DNA of 35,692 nucleotides from Elysia marginata (lineage: Eukaryota > Mollusca > Gastropoda > Plakobranchidae): NCBI GenBank assembly GCA_019649035.1, contig BMAT01002452.1, positions 536,497 to 572,188 of the forward strand, given 5' to 3'. The notes below the pieces were generated by a model. It was not told where the DNA came from, ran no database searches, and saw only the letters and a program-made list of their open reading frames with translations. Both the position numbers and the translations under genes were made by a program. Positions 21,501 through 28,493 of the stretch are shown here, piece by piece. Positions within the stretch are counted from its first letter, which is position 1. Each line of letters begins with the position of its first letter.

Positions 21501-24155
21501 AGGAATACTGCAGTCTCCGTCCCAGAGCCCGAGCTTGTCTCGTCAGCTGCAGCCTTCAGACCTGGTGCGCATGACAGCTCTGTCTCACGACTTGACACCA
21601 ACCAGGGAGAGTCCGGTCGGAATCCTACAGGTTGGTCAAATTTACCAGTTTTATTGCACTGCACAAAGTTTAAAATTTGTGGAAAAAAAAATTCAGTTGT
21701 CCAGAGCACTCAACCTTGGAAGAAATTGAAATAAATACTTGTTTAATTTGAACTATATTTATATTACCAATCATTTTTTTCTTTTAGAAGAAATTCTGAT
21801 CAGTCAAACTACAGGTAATTGAAGGTTAAACTTTTTTTATGGTGTTTCAAATATCTGGTCTTGATTGTATTTTTGTGAACATTAAGTCATTGCTCATGGT
21901 AGCTCAGTCATTTAGTATTATTCCTTTTTCAATCAATTGTATCACTGTCAAAAGAATTAAGACTTATATATATATATATTATAACTCTGAGGGTATACAC
22001 GTATATACCTTGTTTTGTGATTCAATACTTAATTTTTTCATTGCTTCATTTTATCTTAGTTCATTTCTTTTTTTATATCTTATCCATGTCTTGTGTATTG
22101 ATGAGGACATGGAATCAAATGAAATTGAAAATAAAATGTAGAGGACAATTTCTTAGGGAGTAGGATCTGAATATGCAATAAAATTATGTTTTTAAGATAA
22201 CCAAAACTCAAGTTGATGTTTATGTACATGATCAGTCTTTTTTTTTTAATATTTTTTTAAGTGAAGGTTGACAGATTTATAGGGGTTTCCTGTGACATAT
22301 GCAAATATCAGTTCTGAAAATACCCTCTTAGGCTCTATTTTCCTTCTCATTTTTCCTTCTGTTATCATCAATAGGCATTATGGATGTGTGCCAGAAACCT
22401 CTCTTTGAATGAAACAAATCATCAATATTTTTCCGGAGTGAAACTCTGTAAAACCTAGAGAAATTCTGCTGCACATCCAATGAACATTTAAGTTTTGATT
22501 CAGATTCTAAATTGACTTTTCCATTTTTTTTTTAAATGAAGCCTATTTTTTATTTCTGCTTGGACACTCAGCGGTTCCCGGTCATGTGGCAGGGTGGGCT
22601 TGCCCTGAAGAATGAGAGCAGCTACGTCCAGATGCACTTCATCGCTGGTAACAGACGTCTGCCGTCCCAAGCGCTACCTCAGCCGTTGCCGAATGGTGTG
22701 CTTCCCCCGTTGCGAATTAGTCAGAGGATGAGACTGGAGCACTCCCAGCTTGATGGGGTTGCCAAGCGGATGCAGGTGTGTTCTCACTCTGGCTGGCCTC
22801 TCCTCCCACTAGATCAATATTATCTCTCTTGTTATCATGTCGAGAAAAAATGGCAACTAACTATAGGCTTTGACTCTTGAGTGAAGTACGCACAATGTGT
22901 GATATATCATGTAGCAACTCAAGTAGGTATTTCTTAGATAAAGCGGGTGGTTTGGTGAACCTTAAAACGAAAACCCTCTCAAAATGTACCCTAACATTGA
23001 TTTGTTGACCAGCAATAATTTGGATGGGGTGTTTTTTCCACAAAAACTTAAATACATGCTTCCTGTATTACTTCTCAACTTAATCACTTGCTTTATGTTG
23101 CTATGTCTTACAGTGTGAAGACGACTACTGTATCCTGATTGCTGTTGCCTGCGGACACAACGAGCATGACATCAGTCATCAGACAAGGGCTCTTAATGAA
23201 GGATTTATCACCTACCTTCTGTCCAAGCAGGCTGCAGGCATCGTGAATGTTCCTCTCCCTGGCTCAGAACAGGTACACACCCACTCCTGGAATCAAAGAC
23301 AAAGTGGTTTAGATTGTCAGGGATGCAAGATGCAGGGATTTTTTGTAGGAGTTCTGATTTTTTTTTCGGCCATTTTTTTCTGTTTAGTAAACAGGAAAGT
23401 GTAGAAAGAAGACTTTTTAACAAATTGAAAGTTTAATTTTTTAGGGTCATGCTTGTCTTGTTATAGATGAGGTTTCAAGTAGAAATTCAAAAACAGATAT
23501 TTAGAACATCAGAAAGCATATCTATTTAGTTCGAAGTTGGTAAGAAAAAGTTGTAAGAGAATAGTTCTTTTGTAGATGTTTTAAAACCTGCAATATTTTT
23601 TTGTGTACAAGTATGGAAGATTTTAAGCTGGCAGTCATTGAGAAGAAAAAAATACTAGTTAGGATAGCAAAAAAGATGTAAGTTATTAAATTTGAAATAT
23701 TAAAGTTGCAGTGAAATGGACTCCACTGTAGCTGCTGAATTGCACACTATAAGTATAAAGTATAATATCATGGAAGATAGATACTCCCCCCCCCCACAAC
23801 TCCCAAAAGGGGGGTCTAAAGTGAAATTATAATGTAGAAGTCAAATCAGGAGGAACCCCCAGGCTTTTGGTTATTTTTAAACAAGTAAAGACTGTTTTAT
23901 TAAGAAGATGAGAGTATGTACAAAGGTTAAGCACAAGTCATAGCTAGAGTTTTACTATAGTCAGTAACATGTTTGACCAGCTGCAAGTGTAATATTGTCA
24001 TATGTGTGTTTCCTCAGGCTGGTTTTGTGGTTCACATCTTCCCTCCATGTGAGTTTGTGGACAACTCTGTAGCCCAGCAAGGCAGCGAGGCACTCATGGA
24101 ACAGCTGCGGCAGATCCCACATGCGGTCATCATCATCGCTACGACGTTCACCTGA
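417..24155 (+). CDS. SPEN: SPEN / split ends family transcriptional corepressor, 5'-incomplete, 14 exons
   Basis: Exons: 417-505, 869-1017, 1487-1612, 1938-2168, 2478-2623, 3164-3319, 4331-17379, 18064-19085, 19255-19551, 19918-20026, 20768-21630, 22572-22775, 23114-23272, 24018-24155. Every intron is GT-AG and all phases match. The joined frame is open for 5,578 codons and ends in TGA at 24153-24155. Order of parts: end of one RRM, two complete RRMs, a very long disordered charged region, and a C-terminal SPOC domain. Only the SPEN family combines these. Family members are nuclear RNA-binding corepressors that join RNA or DNA-bound factors to SMRT/NCoR-HDAC complexes. Human SPEN is about 3,660 residues and fly Spen about 5,500. 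This one is already longer than both without its N-terminus. The start codon and first exons lie left of the window. Exon borders come from splice consensus plus reading frame; no transcript was available. Confidence 0.95.
869..1017 (+). CDS. SPEN: SPEN exon: acidic linker and first half of RRM3
   Basis: A short acidic linker (VDDTDRSSDND) is followed by DEYHQKSTRTLFVGNLEKET. LFVGNL is the RNP2 strand of an RRM, then the first helix and FGEII. Human SPEN has the nearly identical TRTLFIGNLEKTTT at the start of RRM3. The exon ends in phase 0 before GTAAGT. In window numbering (residue 1 = codon at 418), RRM3 spans about residues 51-121. Confidence 0.93.
1487..1612 (+). CDS. SPEN: SPEN exon: second half of RRM3
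   Basis: Exactly 42 codons. It starts DVDIKRQG and carries the RNP1-like strand TAFAFVQY, then DIASVVAALRAMEGEHIGINK. This matches the family pattern (FLQY/FVQY, DIASV, MDGE/MEGE) for SPEN RRM3. Both ends are phase 0, so the exon could be skipped without a frameshift, though that would destroy the fold. Confidence 0.93.
1938..2168 (+). CDS. SPEN: SPEN exon: RRM4, main part
   Basis: Seventy-seven codons, phase 0 at both ends. It begins LGFGKSMPT, a SPEN hallmark joining RRM3 to RRM4, then CVWLDNI (RNP2), RYGDISYSF, KGLVCFSS (RNP1) and FEDAQHCV. In mammals RRM3-RRM4 form a rigid unit that binds structured RNA such as SRA and the Xist A-repeat. That function is family knowledge; the sequence shows only the fold signatures. 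Confidence 0.93.
2478..2623 (+). CDS. SPEN: SPEN exon: end of RRM4 and linker
   Basis: Begins IDFASRECHTDFLDKMEESG. The beta-4 strand (IDFASRE, human VDFANRE) closes RRM4 and leads into a charged helix and linker. It ends in phase 2 (GAT GAT GG), joined to A at 3164 to give DDG|SPSSYG. Confidence 0.92.
3164..3319 (+). CDS. SPEN: SPEN exon: Ser/Arg/Asn-rich linker
   Basis: Fifty-two codons' worth of low-complexity Ser/Arg/Asn sequence (SPSSYGFNSSRSGN, GSRRSRNF, SSRRSSR), which starts the RS-like stretch after the RRMs. The acceptor is CACAG|A and the donor GAG|GTCAGC. It has no domain of its own; the assignment rests on phase match with both neighbours. Confidence 0.85.
3416..3889. mobile_element. 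MITE-like element with 14-bp TIRs and 6-bp target-site duplication, in SPEN intron 6
   Basis: Perfect 14-bp terminal inverted repeats, CAGACCTGCCACTC at 3422-3435 and its reverse complement at 3870-3883, enclose a 462-bp AT-rich element with no ORF of note. Directly outside both ends is the same hexamer TAACCA (3416-3421 and 3884-3889), as expected for a target-site duplication. The size, TIRs and lack of coding capacity fit a non-autonomous DNA transposon. The terminal CAG recalls hAT elements, but those make 8-bp duplications, so I do not assign a superfamily. Confidence 0.75.
4331..5700 (+). other. RS/Ser/Asp-rich segment of SPEN
   Basis: Dense SR, RS, RGS, SRGDD and DRY-like repeats (for example SRAGSRGSRSQSPDV) follow the RRMs. 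Such RS-like tracts are typical of nuclear RNA-associated proteins and are probable targets of SR or proline-directed kinases. Phosphorylation is inference from composition. Confidence 0.7.
4331..17379 (+). CDS. SPEN: SPEN giant central exon, 13,049 bp
   Basis: One uninterrupted frame from the acceptor (CAG at 4328-4330) to the donor ATA|GTAAGA at 17379/17380, encoding about residues 299-4649. Almost all of it is predicted disordered and compositionally biased. In order: RS/Ser/Asp-rich (4331-6300), Ser/Thr-rich (6780-8600), Lys/Ser/Glu-rich (8600-9770), charged ER/K helix (9772-10473), alternating Lys blocks and acidic-serine patches (10600-12900), a second short E/K helix (13287-13443), SP/Q-rich (13797-14092), Gln/Pro/His-rich (14100-16380) with an RG box, and Ser/Pro/Arg-rich (16500-17379). 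Vertebrate and fly SPEN also have one exceptionally large exon here, which supports orthology. The frame runs on into the intron to TGA at 17460-17462. Confidence 0.95.
6789..6809 (+). repeat. (TCA)7 coding microsatellite, poly-Ser
   Basis: Seven perfect TCA triplets in frame give seven Ser. Similar serine runs built on TCA/TCC/TCG recur through 6960-7600 and at 8709-8728. Near-perfect triplet repeats tend to vary in length between alleles. Confidence 0.85.
9772..10473 (+). other. Charged ER/K single-alpha-helix or coiled-coil segment of SPEN
   Basis: About 235 residues (window residues about 2113-2347) made almost only of Glu, Lys and Arg with a little Gln, as in EEKEKQKEKEREERERQKEK. No proline or glycine occurs until near the end, and the hydrophobic heptad spacing expected of a classical coiled coil is scarce. 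Alternating E(3-4)/K(3-4) charges fit a stable single alpha helix, a rigid spacer between the RNA-binding and repressor halves. The function is inferred. The coding strand here is almost pure purine. Confidence 0.75.
10497..10511 (+). other. LxxLL motif (LAALL) after the ER/K helix
   Basis: Encodes NELAALLDS at about window residue 2355, a helical-looking LxxLL box followed by SFQMIFTSMYDRVKTQ, one of the few non-repetitive, hydrophobic patches in the giant exon. LxxLL boxes can bind nuclear-receptor ligand-binding domains, and human SPEN has a receptor-interaction region. Short motifs arise by chance, so binding is unproven. Confidence 0.45.
13245..13259 (+). other. Second LxxLL motif (LDVLL)
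   Basis: Encodes FKKLDVLLDPS at about window residue 3271, just before a short Glu/Lys/Ala-rich helix (13287-13443). Like the first box, it is followed by Asp. A candidate receptor- or cofactor-binding helix by motif only. Confidence 0.4.
13797..14092 (+). other. S-P-Q repeat tract of SPEN
   Basis: An irregular array of SPQ units (SPQRQMWSPQRQPTP, SPQQRPMQSPQQGP and so on, about 15 SP dipeptides in roughly 98 codons), ending in SPQRSPFF. Each Ser-Pro is a minimal site for proline-directed kinases, and the pattern resembles other low-complexity activation or repression domains. The DNA is an imperfect tandem repeat of a TCNCCNCAG-like unit. Confidence 0.75.
15696..15752 (+). other. RG-rich box of SPEN
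   Basis: Encodes a compact run of RG and GRG units (window residues about 4088-4106), including GRGRGRGRGAGRGRRGRG, followed by four Ala. RG boxes bind RNA and are methylated by arginine methyltransferases in many nuclear proteins. The GRGR core also resembles AT-hook-like DNA-binding peptides. The precise role is inference. Confidence 0.7.
17380..18063 (+). other. SPEN intron 7 with in-frame read-through
   Basis: AT-rich intron between the donor GTAAGA at 17380 and the acceptor TCTACAG at 18063. The giant-exon frame stays open for 27 codons into the intron and stops at TGA 17460-17462, adding a hydrophobic tail (IFLLLPSFLPFAIF). No other feature seen. Confidence 0.7.
18064..19085 (+). CDS. 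SPEN: SPEN exon after the giant exon, Ala/Ser/Pro/Lys-rich
   Basis: A from 17379 plus CT at 18064 makes Thr, then LSPPHTRSSRRTSEARKE. The 1,022-bp exon holds two similar PL(R/S)(I/L)(K/T)VKVAH-like segments (VPPLRIKVAHGTPK and LSLTVKVAHKPVE), then Ala/Ser/Pro-rich sequence to KIAAEAQKHHQ. It ends in phase 0 before GTTTGT. I recognise no domain; it belongs to the linker before SPOC. Confidence 0.88.
19255..19551 (+). CDS. SPEN: SPEN exon with tandem NAGNAG acceptor
   Basis: Gly/Pro/Ser/His-rich linker (NQFGFPGHLPPAHGG through SPKSASPEGQ), phase 0 at both ends. The acceptor is CAGCAG (19252-19257), so the exon can begin at 19255 (with Gln) or 19258 (without it). The donor is CAG|GTAGGG. Confidence 0.87.
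19918..20026 (+). CDS. SPEN: Small SPEN linker exon
   Basis: Acceptor GCTGCAG|GTG, donor AAAG|GTGAGG. Read in the phase set by the upstream exon it encodes VIERLPNPMRQGEQSPSPLG and continues open to FMK plus one base, which completes GCC with the next exon. A second frame is also open across this exon, but it does not match the phases on either side. Length (109 bp) is not a multiple of three, so skipping would shift the frame. Confidence 0.8.
20027..20767 (+). other. SPEN intron 10
   Basis: AT-rich, 741 bp, with no repeat or conserved coding signal seen. It ends in TTTTTGTGATCAG. A 60-codon open stretch at 20173-20355 lacks splice sites that would join it in phase, so I regard it as chance. 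Confidence 0.75.
20768..21630 (+). CDS. SPEN: SPEN exon before SPOC, Pro/Gly/His/Ser-rich with a short helix
   Basis: Phase-1 acceptor (G|CC = Ala). Early in the exon lies a compact helical-looking segment RDMIFQHMVEQERLKHHLLL, unlike its disordered surroundings. After it come Pro/Gly-rich sequence (MYPSEFPLAGL, GIMGRLPIDPRGIYSPGG) and an SPSQSPSLSRQLQ stretch. It ends ESPVGILQ in phase 0 before GTTGGT. No named domain recognised; this is the linker before SPOC. Confidence 0.88.
21631..22571 (+). other. SPEN intron 11
   Basis: 941 bp, AT-rich, with a (TA)n run at about 21964-21979 and several T runs. Phases at both ends are 0. I see no extra exon or element. Confidence 0.75.
22572..22775 (+). 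CDS. SPEN: SPEN exon: first part of the SPOC domain
   Basis: Begins RFPVMWQGGLALKNESSYVQ, matching the start of SPEN SPOC (human YPIVWQGLLALKND). It contains LRISQRMRLEHSQLDGVAKR, matching human LRIAQRMRLE. The Lys in ALKN and both Arg in QRMR belong to the basic patch that binds the phosphorylated LSD tail of SMRT/NCoR in human SPEN, and all are kept. Between them sits LPSQALPQPLPNGVLPP, a loop that looks longer than the human one. Sixty-eight codons, phase 0. Confidence 0.95.
23114..23272 (+). CDS. SPEN: SPEN exon: middle of the SPOC domain
   Basis: Encodes CEDDYCILIAVACGHNEHDI, then FITYLLSKQAAGIVNVPLPG. The YLxxKQAAGI(V/I)NVP block is diagnostic of SPEN SPOC. Its Tyr and Lys are further contacts in the corepressor-binding surface of human SPEN. 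Fifty-three codons, phase 0 at both ends. Confidence 0.95.
23273..24017 (+). other. SPEN intron 13, with C-run/G-run pair
   Basis: 745-bp AT-rich intron. At 23786-23795 there is a run of ten C, followed 13 bases later by GGGGGG (23809-23814). The two could pair into a small stem in the transcript or form unusual DNA structure. No coding signal. Confidence 0.65.
24018..24155 (+). CDS. SPEN: SPEN last exon: end of SPOC and stop codon
   Basis: Encodes AGFVVHIFPPCEFVDNSVAQ and ends in HAVIIIATTFT then TGA at 24153-24155. The motif (V/L)xIFPPCEF is the SPEN SPOC signature, and the short hydrophobic end (human MIVIASV) closes the protein at the usual place, directly after SPOC. Confidence 0.95.
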   Translation, partial: AGFVVHIFPPCEFVDNSVAQQGSEALMEQLRQIPHAVIIIATTFT

Positions 24156-24853
24156 AGTTGATTGATTGATTGATTGATCGTAGAAGTTATTGTTGTCTGT
24201 GCTGCACAAAAGTAAGCCTAACTTGGAGATTGCTGGCAGTACAAAGCGGCTCACAGTCTTGGAATTTCTGCAAGGAGGGATTTCTGTTTAGAGCCTCAAA
24301 TCGCCATGAGATGGTTGTGGGAGGCGAAATTTTTCACTGGTTTTACGGAGTACCATTTTCAAGAAAGAGGCTTTGGATATCATTATGAAAAAAAAATAAC
24401 CATGCCTCTCTGGATTATGAAATTGGACAACACTTGGATAAGAATTACCTCGGATTTTACAGTTTGTTATTCCTGGATTTACTACATTTTGGTTTTTCTG
24501 ACACCGTATCTCTTTCGCCTCAGATTTGACAAAATAATTTTTAATTTAGACATATGAACTCAACTATACTTGTAAACTCACCTATACGTGTGAATCACTG
24601 AATTTTACAAAAAAGCTTATACAAAAAGCTTAATTTTATATTGAACAGATAGAGCAAAAGCTCATGTGCTTTTGTAGCTCATTCACTTTTATCTCTCTGA
24701 AATCGATGCCCCCCACATCGAGATAGTGCTCTTCGGTCTCTTCCCTTGTCTTTAATCTCTTTGTTAGGTAATTTCTTTTGTTAACTTTTTTTTATTTAAA
24801 AAAAATGTACAAAGACAACAAAAGCTTGAGTATTACTATTAGAAATTCTTAGA

Positions 24854-24859
24854 AATAAA
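24854..24859 (+). terminator. Candidate proximal poly(A) signal AATAAA
   Basis: Canonical hexamer about 700 bases after the stop, followed by CATATAC and a run of T, a plausible U-rich downstream element. A second AATAAA lies 90 bases further on (24944-24949). Confidence 0.45.
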
Positions 24860-25189
24860 CATATACTTTTTTTTTTATTTTGCTGACTTAGGCTTCAAAT
24901 TTTACAGCTCTAGATTGACATAAACCGCACTTTAATTTTGGCAAATAAAATCAGAGCACCTCTTAAGACCTGTATTCTAGTTTGAAAAATTCTTTTAAAC
25001 TTACTGAATTGAAAATGAACCAGAATAGATTTTTGTAGAAGACAATGCAGAGACCAATAAGAGCCCGAGATCACCCCCAATTCTCAATCAGTATCGAGCT
25101 TGTTACACACTTACGCTCCTAGTGGAGTTTTAGTCTCTCCTCGACTTTTACTCCCCATCTGAAGCTGACACCTATTCCCACTCTGTCCC

Positions 25190-25253
25190 GGACAATCAAA
25201 GTGCAGTATCTGCAGTGGAAAACCATATGGGAGATACCGCTCTTTGATTGTCC
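25190..25253. other. Near-perfect hairpin, 22-nt arms and 20-nt loop
   Basis: The arm at 25190-25211 (GGACAATCAAAGTGCAGTATCT) is complementary to 25232-25253 at 20 of 22 positions. The first 12 pairs are unbroken; the two mismatches are T-T and A-C. The loop is 25212-25231. Arm and loop size resemble a short microRNA precursor or a protein-binding stem-loop in the 3' UTR. Pairing does not continue outside the arms, so this is not the core of a longer palindrome. I do not recognise either arm as a known microRNA. Confidence 0.6.
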
Positions 25254-26635
25254 CCAGTAGCATTGTTGTCTTGTCACTATCAAGAAGTTACTGGAAGAAA
25301 AAGAAAGCTGTTCAAATGAACTGAGCTGTTGCATGCAACATTGCTCACTTGTGTCAAAAGGTTATAAAATTTTGTTTGTTGATGTTATGGAAGGATAAAC
25401 CATTTTCAGCTGTAGCCAAGAAAATATCATTGGCCTTATAGAAATGTAGTATAATAAACTTAGTGAAACCATGTGGCTTTTTATAAAGGGTAAATTTTGC
25501 ACAATTTGGACATATTATAGAGTTGTTGAGATTTTCTAAAATTGTATTCTATGCCCTTGAAGAGATTAAAAACATTATAGCTTGAGCTTTTTTATATTTT
25601 GAGTTGTTTCATTGTGAAGGCAGTAAAAATAATTGGTTCTATAGCAAATTATTATAATTTATATGAAACTAAAGGCTCTTAATTCAAAACTGGTCTGAGC
25701 TACTTGTATCTGATTCACCCAAGCTGCCTCACAAGTATATTTCGTTTTGCTTGCTGGAAATTATGTAACCAATGTTAGTTCATTGTGACGGGCGGACAAA
25801 AACAAATGTTTATGTAACAACACTGCTAAACAAGATTTACTGCCACTTCAAAATCCACTGTGAACTTAGTATAGCTTTAAAAAAATTCCCTAGGAGCAAA
25901 ATTCATTATAATGATTTTAAATGTTTTTTTAGCAAGATGAAATTTGAGAAAAATTTGGAGGTGCATCTTAGTGCAGTATTACTTTAGACAAACATGCAAA
26001 CACAATAAGGAACCTTTTGTCACAACTTCAGTCTTGAACTGCGTACAACAGATTTTCATGTAGCCTGCAGAAGTTTTTCTCTTTCTGCAGTGCTCACAAA
26101 CTGGGTATTTCACTCTGGGATCTCAATTTTTTGGCAGGAGTTGAGATCCTTAGTGTGAAAAAACTTTTATTGCACAATATGCCCTTTTGTTGATTCCATT
26201 CTTTAAAATGTATATAATTGTTTGTTTTGGTTTTTTTTTTTTTTTTTTTTCCTAAAGATATATTGTCTTTCATTTTCATTTGAAAAATGTGTTGGTTTTT
26301 TATGTTAGTTTTTAAGGTTGCCTGTTGGTTTCTTTATTTGCGCCGAGTATGTGCATCGTTGCTTTGTGAGTGGTTCCCATCTCTTATCTATCTATACCAA
26401 ATATGATATTATGCAATTTTAGTGGAAAGAAGTAAAAGGAGGTAGTTAGTCTGTAGTTTTCTTTTCTTAGATTTGCAAACAGAGAAAAACTTTTTTTCTC
26501 AGTGCATGGCAGCGTTGTGTAAATTTTTTCGTTCTTTTTAGTTTTGTTTGTTTTCAAATGACACATCACAGCTGAGTTACTGTCAATAGTTTTGGTTTTC
26601 TGTTTTTATAGTTTGCTCTTGATGTCATAGTCAAT

Positions 26636-26641
26636 AATAAA
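26636..26641 (+). terminator. Candidate distal poly(A) signal AATAAA
   Basis: Canonical hexamer in TCAATAATAAAGTTTGTCTTTC. The GT/T-rich sequence immediately after it makes this a strong polyadenylation context. It would give a 3' UTR of about 2.5 kb. Confidence 0.5.
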
Positions 26642-28283
26642 GTTTGTCTTTCTTGAAATGAGAGAAAGAAAAAGATACAAACATCTTGATTTTTTAAAGT
26701 CTAACCGAGTAACCCTACTGGTATGTTATGATGATGATGAGGATGATAATGTCCAAACTCTCGAACAAAAATTGAATAGACTAGCGTGGAAGGGGAAATA
26801 GGATCAAATGTTTTAATCGATATAATCAATCAGATTGACAACTGGCTTGTTTGAAAAGTTAAAATTTGTTGTGCCAGTTAGCAGCACCTCGTAAGTGGTT
26901 TTATAATTAGCTTGGTTAATCTAGAGATGCTCCGACTTACAAAGTTTCAGACCAATTTTAATTTAGTTTGATTGGGATGTTTGTTTCTGATGTTATCCTT
27001 ATTTACTTTTGAACTTAAAAATCTCAAAGGTCAGAGTGAAGCAAAGTCTTGCGGTATATCTGTCTGAATGTTCACCCGTGAGGGTTTGAGGTCAGTATGA
27101 AATTGTGTATGTTTTGAGTTTCAACGTTCGTTCCTGTTTTTTTTCTTGACTTCTAAATGGCTGAGATGGTTCTATTAATGGTCTCAGTAGTTTTTGTGCA
27201 GAATCGGCTCTCTCTATATATATATATGAATACGATTATATAAATAGATATACATACATATTACAGTTTATTGTACCTAAATAATGTACATTAAGAGAAG
27301 TATATATTTTTTCATCGGCATTGATTGCTTTTCTGTTTGTTGTTTTTTTGTTTTTTTGTTTTTTTCGGCTTTGATGTATATAATTATAGAATCGTTGTAT
27401 ATACAGAACCCTAATTGTTGGTGTATATAGAAAAAAATTTGAAAAGTTGGCTGTATTTATTTTACTTTGTATGTTGCGTGTTTCGTTTCCAAGGTGGGAT
27501 TTAAGTATGTGTAATTAATCATTCTTGTATTTGCTGTATGAAAACACCTCACAAAAATTCTAAGATTCTACCATAATTACAAAACTGTTTTCAATTCTAA
27601 TGCAAGGGGGCTTACTATGTATGGGTCCACTTGGCACTTCTGCTGAACTTTGTCTATAAAGCTTGCGTTTAAACAATTATTTGTGTATCAAAGCAAAACT
27701 GTTGTGACCACAGCAATTGGTATTTAAAAAATGTGCTGTTGTTTTTCCTCCATTCACCTCATTATAGTACCTGATTCCTAACTGTAAGAACATTGGCTCC
27801 TTTGTCAAAGGTCATGACATACTATAAAATACAGGCTGATTGTTTTAAAAAGAACATGGAATATTTGTCAACCTTAACATTAAATATGAATGATTATTAT
27901 AGATAAAATTTCTATATGTCTACCTCGCTATTGTTCACCATCTACATACATAAATGTAATGTATATTTTGTGCGTGTTGAATCTTTGACTGTAGCAGTGT
28001 TTCTTATTTTGACTCTGTGTCTGTGTGTGTGTGCAGGTAAGGTCTTTATTTCCTCTCAGAGTGTATTTGTGTTAACATCAGCCTCTACTTCAGTGTTCTG
28101 TGTTGCATGCTCTGTTGCAGCCACATATCAGACCAGAACACATACCTTCAGTAGTAAATTGAAGCCGTGATATTGAAGTGTTATGTATTTGGGTTTTTCT
28201 CGTTTGTCTTCTTTATTCCGCATGCCCACAGTCACACACACATAACATGCGATTAATTTTGTCTTGTCTTCTCATGTCTACAT
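26642..28283. other. AT-rich non-coding sequence, possibly extended 3' UTR
   Basis: No gene recognised on either strand. It contains a GATGAT-type triplet run near 26728, a (TA)n run at about 27215-27227, T7G repeats at about 27342-27365, the TGTATATA cluster at 27375-27429 and an ATTTA element shortly after. The density of RNA-regulatory motifs is compatible with the SPEN transcript reaching here, but such motifs are also common in plain AT-rich DNA. Confidence 0.5.
27375..27429 (+). promoter_or_regulatory. Cluster of three Pumilio (PUF)-type TGTATATA elements
   Basis: TGTATATA occurs at 27375-27382, 27396-27403 and 27422-27429. It matches the UGUANAUA consensus bound by Pumilio proteins in mRNA 3' UTRs. 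A fourth copy is at 26209-26216. The sites matter only if the transcript extends this far. Confidence 0.4.
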
Positions 28284-28493
28284 CTGTCTGTCTCTTTCCC
28301 TCTATGTCTTTGTATATATCTTTTTTGTGTCTATTATCTGTCTGTCTCTTTACATGTCCCTGTATCTGTTTTTTGTGTCTATTATCTGTCTTGTCTCTTT
28401 CCATGTCCCTGTATCTGTTTTTTGTGTCTATTATCTATCTCTTTCCCTGTACATGTCCCTGTATGTGTTTTTTTTTTCTTTCGTATCTATTAT
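28284..28493. repeat. Minisatellite, four copies of a 48-59 bp unit
   Basis: Units at 28284-28337, 28338-28385, 28386-28434 and 28435-28493 each begin with CTGTC/CTATC plus TCTTT and end with a CTATTAT. The middle two differ at only a few positions and share CATGTCCCTGTATCTG followed by TTTTTTGTGTCTATTAT. The outer two are more diverged, with insertions. Further TCTG/TCTA-type simple repeats flank the array (to about 28550). Confidence 0.85.

Larger units (their letters stand above)
24156..26641 (+). other. Probable SPEN 3' UTR
   Basis: No continuing ORF, strongly AT-rich, beginning with a (TGAT)n run at about 24159-24178. AATAAA signals lie at 24854-24859, 24944-24949, 25453-25458 and 26636-26641. 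The first and last are followed by T- or GT-rich sequence suitable for cleavage. Which site is used, and whether the UTR extends past 26641, cannot be told from sequence. It holds the hairpin at 25190-25253 and a T20 run at 26231-26250. Confidence 0.6.
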
